Part shown: positions 1 to 5,661 of the stretch, one piece after another
Layout of the letters: each line of letters starts with the position of its first letter
Numbering within the stretch: position 1 is the stretch's first letter
Source of the DNA: an uncultured Clostridia bacterium
GTDB taxonomy: Bacteria; Bacillota; Clostridia; Christensenellales; Borkfalkiaceae
Assembly (NCBI GenBank): GCA_947629225.1
Contig: CANRCY010000097.1
Coordinates: forward strand, 1-5,661
Length of the DNA stretch: 5,661 nt
Direction of reading: 5' to 3'
Position numbers and translations under genes: made by a program
Notes under the pieces: generated by a model
What the model was told of the DNA's origin: nothing
Databases searched by the model: none
The model's input: the letters and a program-made list of their open reading frames with translations, nothing else

Positions 1-679
1 CGACCATGCCTTTGAACGAGACGATCTTCCCCGCGTATTTTTGCATGTCTTCGGTGAGGTCGCGGTAGAAGAAGGCGTAATCGCGGTCCTCGATCTCGAT
101 GATCTTGGCGTTGACGTCGTAGGGAAGCGGGTCGACGATCTCGTCGTAAACTGCCCTACCGCCCGTGTATTCGTACACGATCCCCGGTCGCCGTGTGGCG
201 GCGCGGACGATCTTGTGGAACTCTTCCTGCGAGAACTCGTCCGAAAAGCGGTTGAAAACCACCATGTCGGCATACTGCATCTTGTCGAAGACGAGCTGGC
301 GCATGTTCTTATTATAGGTGAGGAAGGTGTTCGAATCGAAGAAGGTCATCACCTGCGCGATCAGCCAGCCGTCGGGCATTGCCTCGAAAAATTTATCGAG
401 GGTGAGCATGCCGTTCCACTCCACGACGACCCGCTCCGCGCGGTGTTTTTGCGCCAACTCGGCAAGCGAGGCAAGCCCGCTCTCCTCCACCCGCTCCACC
501 GCAAACTCTTTTACGGCAAAGCGGGAGGGATCGTATTCCTCTTCCCCCTCTTCGCAGACAAGGAGAAGCGTCCGCTCGCCCGAATCGAAGCGCGGATCTT
601 CAAAGGTCTCCTGTATGAATTTGGTCTTCCCCGCTTCCAAGAACCCGAGGAAGAGATAGACGGGAACTTCCTTCGGCAT
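1..679 (-). CDS. G3E-family P-loop GTPase (CobW-like) with YcgQ-like C-terminal region; 3' end beyond window
   Basis: The visible 226 residues begin MPKEVPVYLFLGFLEAGKT; the Walker A P-loop is GFLEAGKT at residues 12-19. An EWNG motif near residue 121 matches the E-x-S-G position of COG0523/CobW proteins. The usual CxCC metal motif is absent; the equivalent stretch is acidic (LVCEEGEEEYD). The NKxD guanine-specificity motif seems replaced by NRFS. From about residue 195 the sequence (ending YAGKIVSFKGMV) resembles, from memory, the C-terminal domain of YcgQ/DUF1980 proteins, which pair with YcgR/DUF318 permeases. The ATG lies one base after the TAA of the upstream COG0523 gene, and no good ribosome binding site sits at normal spacing, so translation is probably coupled. 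The frame is open to base 1, so the stop lies outside. GTPase fold is confident; a role in metal handling or transport is inference. Confidence 0.82.
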   Translation of the reverse strand, partial: MPKEVPVYLFLGFLEAGKTKFIQETFEDPRFDSGERTLLLVCEEGEEEYDPSRFAVKEFAVERVEESGLASLAELAQKHRAERVVVEWNGMLTLDKFFEAMPDGWLIAQVMTFFDSNTFLTYNKNMRQLVFDKMQYADMVVFNRFSDEFSQEEFHKIVRAATRRPGIVYEYTGGRAVYDEIVDPLPYDVNAKIIEIEDRDYAFFYRDLTEDMQKYAGKIVSFKGMV

Positions 680-680
680 C

Positions 681-1796
<1,116 letters not shown>

Positions 1797-1800
1797 AAAA

Positions 1801-1807
1801 ACTCCTT
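1801..1807 (-). promoter_or_regulatory. Ribosome binding site of the COG0523 gene
   Basis: The minus strand reads AAGGAGT followed by TTTT and ATG. This strong Shine-Dalgarno match at short spacing fixes the start at 1796 and argues against the longer in-frame start at 1913. Confidence 0.85.
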
Positions 1808-1810
1808 GTG

Positions 1811-1846
1811 TAGAGATGTCTCCGCTTCGGTCGACATGACATTTTG
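1811..1846 (-). repeat. Copy 2 of a short dispersed intergenic repeat, in the leader of the COG0523 gene
   Basis: On the minus strand this reads CCAAAATGTCATGTCGACC, then GAAGCGGAGACATCTCT. It matches copy 1 at 1981-2015 in its conserved parts: CCAAATGTCAT, TCGA, then GAGA-ATCTCT. Bases 1816-1837 can fold: ATGTC pairs with GACAT and CCG with CGG around a short loop. It ends only a few bases before the ribosome binding site, so it would be in the mRNA leader. Confidence 0.6.
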
Positions 1847-1884
1847 GAACAGTTTTTTTTGTATTTTCCCGATTCCTGCGCGAA

Positions 1885-1899
1885 GCAGCGTCCCGCTGC
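1885..1899. repeat. Small perfect inverted repeat GCAGCG-TCC-CGCTGC
   Basis: This is a 6-bp G+C-rich stem with a 3-base loop in the non-coding gap upstream of the COG0523 gene. No T-run follows on either strand, so a terminator is unlikely. It could be part of the leader structure or of a dispersed element. Confidence 0.5.
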
Positions 1900-1980
1900 G
1901 GCAGTGCACTCAATTTGCCGCATACTTACGGCTCAGTGTCCGATGAAACGAACGAGAGGACAAACGCAAAGCAGGTTTCC

Positions 1981-2015
1981 AGAGATTTCTCGGCAAGCTC
2001 GAAATGACATTTGGG
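1981..2015 (-). repeat. Copy 1 of a short dispersed intergenic repeat
   Basis: The minus strand reads CCAAATGTCATTTCGAGC, then TTGCCGAGAAATCTCT, followed by GGAAACCTGC. The TCATTTCGAGC...GAGAAATCTCT form looks like a class of intergenic repeat I remember as common in several bacterial genomes; that family assignment is from memory. Its CCAAATGTCAT end overlaps the first 22-bp tandem unit. Confidence 0.6.
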
Positions 2016-2069
2016 AGGTTTCCTCATGACATTTGGGAGGTTTCCTCATGACATTTGGGAGGTCTCCTC
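2004..2069. repeat. Three tandem 22-bp repeats
   Basis: The unit is ATGACATTTGGG followed by AGGTTTCCTC, at 2004-2025, 2026-2047 and 2048-2069. The first two are identical and the third differs by one base (GGTCTCC for GGTTTCC). Each unit contains the small palindrome GAGG-TTT-CCTC. Units are contiguous, with no spacers. Confidence 0.95.
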
Positions 2070-2109
2070 GCACAATTCTTTTCGAGCAACGTGAGTAAAG
2101 AATTGTGCG
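2069..2109 (-). terminator. Long hairpin after the aminopeptidase stop codon, possible terminator
   Basis: Arms 2069-2081 and 2097-2109 are perfect complements over 13 bp (CGCACAATTCTTT), enclosing a 15-base loop. The hairpin starts 9 bases after the aminopeptidase stop codon in the direction of transcription. No T-run follows (the next bases on the minus strand are AGGAGACC), so classical Rho-independent termination is doubtful. It may instead end transcription weakly or protect the mRNA 3' end. Confidence 0.5.
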
Positions 2110-2118
2110 AAACTAAAC

Positions 2119-3345
2119 TCAAAATGCCCAGTTGCCGTTTTTGAAGAGCGGGACGCGCTCCCCGTTTTTGGTGACGCCGATGACTTCGAGATCGTCGCTC
2201 CCGATCATAAAGTCGACGTGGATCATGCTGTCGTTGATGCCTTTGGCGTGGATTTCCTCGTTCGTCATGTCCTCGAAGCCCTTCACGCACTCGTTAAAGC
2301 CCCGCCCGAGCGCCAAATGGCAGCTCGCGTTTTCGTCGAACAGCGTATTGTAGAAGAGGATCCCCGTGTTGTTGATGGGAGAATCGTAGGCGATGAGCGC
2401 GCACTCGCCGAGCATCTTCGCCCCCTCGTCCATCGAGATCATCTTTTCGAGAAGATGTTGGTTCTTCTTTGCCTTGACTTCGGTGACCTTGCCGCCTTCG
2501 AAGCGGACAGAGAAGTCCTCGATGAGCTCGCCCTGATAGGAGAGCGGCTTGGTGGAATAGACGATCCCCTCGGCTTCCCCCGCCTTGGGAGAGATGAAGA
2601 TCTCTTCGGAGGGAATGTTGGGATTGAAATAGGCGCCCCCGATCGTCTCTTCGCCGCCGCCCTTAAAGGAGCTCTCGGGAATGAGCCCCACTTTGAGGTC
2701 GGTGCCGTTCTTCGACTTGTATTCGAGGGAAACGAGTTTGAGCCTGTTGAGATAGTCGCAACGCTGGGCGAGCTCGTCGTTATGGCGCGCCCAATCGCGC
2801 ACGGGATCGTTCCCGTCCGCACGCGAGGCGGAGAGGATCGCGTCCCAAAGTTTTTCGACGGCGGTGTTCACCATGAGATCGGGGAACACTTTCTTCGCCC
2901 ATGCCTTGGACGGGACTGCCGCGATGCACCATTGGTACTTGTTCTCCATGGCGTCGCGGTAGGGCTTTATGACCTTCGTGCGGGACATGCGCACCGACGT
3001 GAATTTCTCCTGATCCACCCCCGCGAGCCCGTCGGGGTCTTCCGATTCGATATAGAGCATGGCGGGGAGCTCCTTCTTGCGGAGTTCGAGCTTTTCGAGC
3101 TCCCACTTTTCGATCTTTTCGAGGGCTTCCTCCCGCATGTATATGTAGTGAAGTTTCGTGAGCGGCTGGTGCGACCACTCCACGGTGACTTTGCCCGCGC
3201 CCGCGCGGTAGAGCTCTTCCACGACCATTTCGACGAATTCGGGCTGGTCGAGTTCTGCCGTCACCATGACCCACTGCCCTTTTTTGACGTTTATGCCCGT
3301 CTTGGCGAGCAACTTCGCATATCTTCTCAACTGAAGTTTATTCAT
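2119..3345 (-). CDS. M29-family metallo-aminopeptidase (aminopeptidase T/S type)
   Basis: This 408-residue cytosolic protein matches the usual length of M29 aminopeptidases, which release N-terminal residues from peptides using two divalent metal ions. The metal-ligand pattern of Thermus AmpT (recalled, with a constant offset of 2) is preserved: Glu248 (NIPSEE), Glu314 (MLGECAL), Glu338 and His343 (DENASCHLALG), His376 and Asp378 (MIHVDFMIG). The position of the conserved tyrosine appears to be Phe350. There is no signal peptide or membrane segment. The start at 3345 is supported by GGAGG six bases upstream and a sigma-A promoter just before it, with a short leader of about 20 bases. It is a separate unit from nrdDG upstream (terminator between) and probably from the G3E pair downstream (322-bp gap). 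Likely role: peptide turnover. Confidence 0.95.
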   Translation of the reverse strand: MNKLQLRRYAKLLAKTGINVKKGQWVMVTAELDQPEFVEMVVEELYRAGAGKVTVEWSHQPLTKLHYIYMREEALEKIEKWELEKLELRKKELPAMLYIESEDPDGLAGVDQEKFTSVRMSRTKVIKPYRDAMENKYQWCIAAVPSKAWAKKVFPDLMVNTAVEKLWDAILSASRADGNDPVRDWARHNDELAQRCDYLNRLKLVSLEYKSKNGTDLKVGLIPESSFKGGGEETIGGAYFNPNIPSEEIFISPKAGEAEGIVYSTKPLSYQGELIEDFSVRFEGGKVTEVKAKKNQHLLEKMISMDEGAKMLGECALIAYDSPINNTGILFYNTLFDENASCHLALGRGFNECVKGFEDMTNEEIHAKGINDSMIHVDFMIGSDDLEVIGVTKNGERVPLFKNGNWAF

Positions 3346-3351
3346 AAGGTT

Positions 3352-3356
3352 CCTCC
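3352..3356 (-). promoter_or_regulatory. Ribosome binding site of the aminopeptidase gene
   Basis: The minus strand reads CGGAGGA with GGAGG six bases before ATG, a near-perfect Shine-Dalgarno that supports the start at 3345. Confidence 0.88.
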
Positions 3357-3371
3357 GTTTTTTCTTTCCTT

Positions 3372-3400
3372 ATTATAACCATATTCTTCCGTTTCGTCAA
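3372..3400 (-). promoter_or_regulatory. Sigma-A type promoter of the aminopeptidase gene
   Basis: The -35 box TTGACG (3395-3400) and the -10 box TATAAT (3372-3377) are separated by exactly 17 bp on the minus strand. Transcription would begin near 3365, giving a leader of about 20 bases that includes the ribosome binding site. The -35 box overlaps the tail of the nrdG terminator. Confidence 0.88.
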
Positions 3401-3427
3401 ACAAAAACGCGGGCGTGCCGCGTTTTT
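3399..3427 (-). terminator. Intrinsic terminator of nrdG
   Basis: Arms 3403-3412 and 3418-3427 form a perfect 10-bp stem (AAAAACGCGG on the plus strand) with a 5-base loop. On the minus strand the stem ends in TTTTT followed by GTTT, a normal U-tract. It lies 17 bases after the nrdG stop codon. The A/T symmetry means it could also work for plus-strand transcripts, but no plus-strand gene is nearby. Confidence 0.88.
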
Positions 3428-3444
3428 CGCATATTTTATCAATA

Positions 3445-3966
3445 CTATGTCAGACGTAGTACTATGTTCCTGCCCTCTATGGAGCGTTTTACGTCGATCA
3501 CGCGTTGGTTTGACGACCCGCGGAACTTCAAACGGATGTCTTTGAGCTCCTCTTTGAACCTGCCGTCGACGAGGACGTCCAAAAGAGAGACGAGCTCGCG
3601 GGTGCACTCCGTCTGCACCTCTTTTTCGGCGATCCCCCCGCTTTGGTAGGTATAGCCCGTGTAGCACCAGATGTCCTTTGCGGGAAAACGCTCTTTTACC
3701 CGCCGTACAAACGGGAGAAGGGCGCGCTGGTTCTCGGGCTCGAACGGGTCGCCGCCGAGAAGCGTCAGCCCCGCGATGTAATCGGGCGAGAGATGTTCGA
3801 AAAGATAGGCTTGCGTCTCCTCCGTGAAGGGCTTGCCGTAGGAAAAGTCCCACGCGACCGCATTGAAACAGCCCTTGCAATGCCGCCTGCAACCCGAAAC
3901 GAAGAGGGATACGCGTACTCCCTCTCCGTTGGCAATGTCATAAGGTTTGATCTCGGCATAGTTCAT
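3445..3966 (-). CDS. nrdG: Anaerobic ribonucleoside-triphosphate reductase activating protein (radical SAM)
   Basis: This 173-residue protein has the size usual for NrdG. It carries the radical-SAM cluster motif CRRHCKGC (Cys26, Cys30, Cys33; CX3CX2C) and the SAM-binding GGDPF at 71-75. Other NrdG hallmarks are the N-terminal NGEGVRVSLFVSGC stretch and VLVDGRF near 131-137. NrdG binds a [4Fe-4S] cluster, cleaves S-adenosylmethionine and abstracts hydrogen from the glycine of NrdD. It follows nrdD on the same strand after 140 bp with no convincing internal promoter, so the two are probably co-transcribed. A purine-rich GGGAAGGGGG lies about 12 bases before ATG, somewhat far for a ribosome binding site. 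A strong terminator follows the stop. Confidence 0.96.
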   Translation of the reverse strand: MNYAEIKPYDIANGEGVRVSLFVSGCRRHCKGCFNAVAWDFSYGKPFTEETQAYLFEHLSPDYIAGLTLLGGDPFEPENQRALLPFVRRVKERFPAKDIWCYTGYTYQSGGIAEKEVQTECTRELVSLLDVLVDGRFKEELKDIRLKFRGSSNQRVIDVKRSIEGRNIVLRLT

Positions 3967-3991
3967 GATAATAATGAGCCCCCTTCCCTAC

Positions 3992-4016
3992 CCTCCCCCC
4001 GCTTTGCGGGGGGAGG
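3992..4016. repeat. G+C-rich REP-like stem-loop upstream of nrdG
   Basis: Arms 3992-4002 and 4006-4016 are perfect complements over 11 bp (CCTCCCCCCGC) with loop TTT. No U-tract follows on the minus strand; the next bases run into the purine-rich nrdG ribosome binding region. The CCTCCCCC-GGGGGAGG form resembles REP-like intergenic repeats, which is an inference from memory. Confidence 0.75.
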
Positions 4017-4023
4017 CGAGAAA

Positions 4024-4040
4024 TGAGGAAGGTTTCCTCA
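4024..4040. repeat. Short palindrome TGAGGAA-GGT-TTCCTCA
   Basis: This is a perfect 7-bp stem with a 3-base loop. On the minus strand it contains GAGGAAACCT, the same core found in the 22-bp tandem repeats at 2004-2069. On the minus strand it is followed by TTTCTC, a weak U-run. Confidence 0.65.
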
Positions 4041-4042
4041 CG

Positions 4043-4098
4043 GCGTTTCTTTTCGACCGACACCCCTTCCGTCTCCTTGGGAAGGAGAAAAGAAACGC
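4043..4098 (-). terminator. Long nested hairpin after the nrdD stop codon
   Basis: Outer arms 4043-4053 and 4088-4098 pair perfectly over 11 bp (GCGTTTCTTTT); inner arms 4065-4070 and 4080-4085 pair over 6 bp (CCTTCC/GGAAGG). It begins 8 bases after the nrdD stop. No U-tract follows, so it may attenuate or stabilise the nrdD message rather than end it fully, allowing less nrdG than nrdD. That role is inference. Confidence 0.5.
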
Positions 4099-4106
4099 GT
4101 GAACTG

Positions 4107-5661
4107 TTACAGGTGAAGAACGCGGTCTTTGATCTCCTGCGTGCGGCCCTGGTTCCAATATTGGGTGCCGATGTATCCGCAGGTGCGGCGGGCAACGTTC
4201 ATCTTGCTCTGGTCGCGGTTGTGGCAGTGCGGGCATTCCCAATAGAGCTTTCCGTCCTCTTCCACGATCTGGATCTCCCCGTCGTAGCCGCAGACCTGGC
4301 AGTAGTCGCTCTTCGTGTTGAGCTCGGCGTACATGATGTTTTCGTAGATATACTGCATGACGGAGAGCACGGCGGGAATATTATCCTGCATGTTGGGGAC
4401 TTCGACATAGGAGATCGCGCCGCCCGGGGAGAGCTGCTGGAACTCGCTCTCGAATTTGAGCTTCGTGAAGGCGTCGATCTTCTCGGTGACGTGGACATGG
4501 TAGCTGTTCGTGATGTAATTCTTGTCGGTGACCCCTTCGATGATCCCGAAACGCTTTTGGAGCGCCTTTGCAAACTTATAGGTCGTGCTTTCGAGCGGGG
4601 TGCCGTAGAGCGAAAAGTCGATATTGTGCTGTTTCTTCCATTCCTTGCACTTGTCGTTCATGTGCTGCATGACGGAGAGCGCGAAGGGCTTCGCCTCGGC
4701 GTCCGTGTGCGACTTGCCCGTCATGTATTTGACGCATTCGTACAGCCCCGCATAGCCGAGCGAGATCGTCGAATAGCCGCCGTAGAGGAGTTTATCGATC
4801 TTCTCCCCCCGTTTGAGGCGGGCGAGCGCGCCGTACTGCCACAAAATGGGCGCGGCGTCGGACAAAGTCCCTTTCAAACGGTTGTGCCGCTCCATGAGCG
4901 CGCGGTGGCAAAGTTCGAGACGTTCGTCGAAGATCTCCCAGAACTTCTCCATGTCGCCGCCCGAGGAGAGCGCAACGTCGGGCAAGTTGATCGTGACGAC
5001 GCCCTGGTTGAATCTGCCGTAGTATTTGGGCTTGCCCTCTTCGTCGACATAGGGCGTGAGGAAGGAGCGGCAACCCATGCAGGTGTAGCAGTGCCCCTCG
5101 CCGTTCTTATCGACCTTGTATTCGAGCATCTTCTTTTCGGAGATATAGTCGGGCACCATGCGCTTTGCGGTGCAGCGCGCCGCGAGCTCGGTGAGATACC
5201 AATAGCGGCTCCCCTCGCGCACGTTGTCCTCTTCGAGCACATAGATGAGTTTGGGGAACGCGGGAGTGACCCAGACCCCTGCCTCGTTCTTGACCCCCTG
5301 GATCCGTTGGTTGAGCGTCTCCTCGATGATCATGGCGAGGTCGGCGCGTTCGCGCTCGCTGCGCGCTTCGCCGAGATACATGAACACGGTGACAAAGGGA
5401 GCCTGTCCGTTGGTGGTGAGCAGGGTGACGACCTGGTATTGGATGGTCTGGATCCCCTTCTTGATCTCGTCGCGCAAGCGCTTTTCGGCAATGCGGTTGA
5501 CGGTCTCCTCCATCACGCCGACGGCGGCAAGCTCTTCGCGCACTTCGGCGCGGATTTTTTGGCGGCTGACGTCTACAAAGGGAGCGAGATGGGTGAGCGA
5601 GATGGACTGCCCGCCGTATTGGTTGGAGGCGACCTGCGCGATGATCTGCGTCGCGATGTTG
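4107..5661 (-). CDS. nrdD: Anaerobic (class III) ribonucleoside-triphosphate reductase, N-terminus beyond window
   Basis: The frame is open to the right edge, and 517 residues are visible of a protein usually around 700 or more. The fragment begins NIATQIIAQVASNQYGGQSI, a classic NrdD block. Key features are MGCRS with the active-site cysteine (codon 5070-5072), YGTPLEST, and a zinc site from two CxxC pairs (DYCQVCGY and WECPHCH). The C-terminal RRTCGYIG carries the radical glycine at codon 4176-4178, 23 residues from the end. The enzyme reduces NTPs to dNTPs under anaerobiosis and is inactivated by oxygen. The N-terminal ATP-cone and the second active-site cysteine would lie outside. A GTG at 5543 is not a plausible start, because conserved NrdD sequence continues in frame upstream of it. 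nrdG follows 140 bp downstream. All visible catalytic residues are intact. Confidence 0.97.
   Translation of the reverse strand, partial: NIATQIIAQVASNQYGGQSISLTHLAPFVDVSRQKIRAEVREELAAVGVMEETVNRIAEKRLRDEIKKGIQTIQYQVVTLLTTNGQAPFVTVFMYLGEARSERERADLAMIIEETLNQRIQGVKNEAGVWVTPAFPKLIYVLEEDNVREGSRYWYLTELAARCTAKRMVPDYISEKKMLEYKVDKNGEGHCYTCMGCRSFLTPYVDEEGKPKYYGRFNQGVVTINLPDVALSSGGDMEKFWEIFDERLELCHRALMERHNRLKGTLSDAAPILWQYGALARLKRGEKIDKLLYGGYSTISLGYAGLYECVKYMTGKSHTDAEAKPFALSVMQHMNDKCKEWKKQHNIDFSLYGTPLESTTYKFAKALQKRFGIIEGVTDKNYITNSYHVHVTEKIDAFTKLKFESEFQQLSPGGAISYVEVPNMQDNIPAVLSVMQYIYENIMYAELNTKSDYCQVCGYDGEIQIVEEDGKLYWECPHCHNRDQSKMNVARRTCGYIGTQYWNQGRTQEIKDRVLHL

Noticed and set aside
1797..1913. A 39-residue N-terminal extension of the COG0523 protein
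   Set aside because: The extension reads through the dispersed repeat, lacks a ribosome binding site and is unlike the family, whereas ATG at 1796 has AAGGAGT and begins directly at the P-loop strand.
1844..2029. Small plus-strand open frame in the intergenic gap
   Set aside because: It runs across repeats and a palindrome, has no good ribosome binding site, and its product shows no recognisable feature.
2004..2069. CRISPR array
   Set aside because: The 22-bp units are directly contiguous with no spacers, and no cas genes are present.
1797..2118. Zur/Fur-type operator or a clear promoter for the metallochaperone gene
   Set aside because: No long A+T-rich palindrome typical of a Zur box was found, and no -35/-10 pair with good spacing could be supported by eye.
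2218..3378. A 386-codon open frame on the plus strand opposite the aminopeptidase
   Set aside because: It mirrors the G+C-biased third positions of the real gene. The product has no recognisable domain and there is no suitable ribosome binding site, while the minus-strand frame has all metal ligands.
5541..5543. GTG start for nrdD
   Set aside because: Conserved NrdD sequence (AQVASNQYGG and LAPFVDVSR) continues upstream in frame to the window edge, so the gene is truncated by the window.

Overview
The window reads as a chromosomal stretch of an anaerobic, G+C-rich Bacillota, most likely a clostridial lineage. This rests on an oxygen-sensitive class III ribonucleotide reductase, strong AGGAGG-type ribosome binding sites, a sigma-A type promoter and an M29 aminopeptidase of the kind common in Clostridia. 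The lineage is inference. All five protein genes lie on the minus strand, so transcription runs from high to low coordinates. The first gene (nrdD) is cut by the right edge and the last (a G3E GTPase) by the left edge.

In transcription order: nrdD (4107-5661, lacking its N-terminus) and nrdG (3445-3966) form the anaerobic deoxynucleotide module. NrdG uses S-adenosylmethionine and a [4Fe-4S] cluster to install the glycyl radical on NrdD. They are separated by 140 bp holding three stem-loops. A clean intrinsic terminator ends nrdG and abuts a near-consensus sigma-A promoter for the next gene, an M29 metallo-aminopeptidase (2119-3345).

A 322-bp gap (1797-2118) follows. It has no gene but is rich in repeats: a 13-bp stem hairpin just after the aminopeptidase stop, three tandem 22-bp units, and two diverged copies of a short dispersed element. 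One of those copies lies in the leader of the next gene.

The last two genes form a tight pair (stop and start one base apart) of G3E P-loop GTPases. The first (681-1796) is a COG0523/CobW-type putative metallochaperone with a CxCC motif and four blocks of Asp/Glu-Cys-His, a likely metal store or sensor. The second (1-679, truncated) has the same P-loop fold but lacks CxCC. Its visible C-terminus resembles the YcgQ/DUF1980 type domain of a putative two-part permease. The pair suggests a metal-handling locus continuing past the left edge.

The points most worth a second look are the Asp-Cys-His array, the paired unusual G3E proteins, and a hairpin-plus-GAGGAAACCT module recurring after two unrelated genes. 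No complete unknown system can be demonstrated from this window alone.
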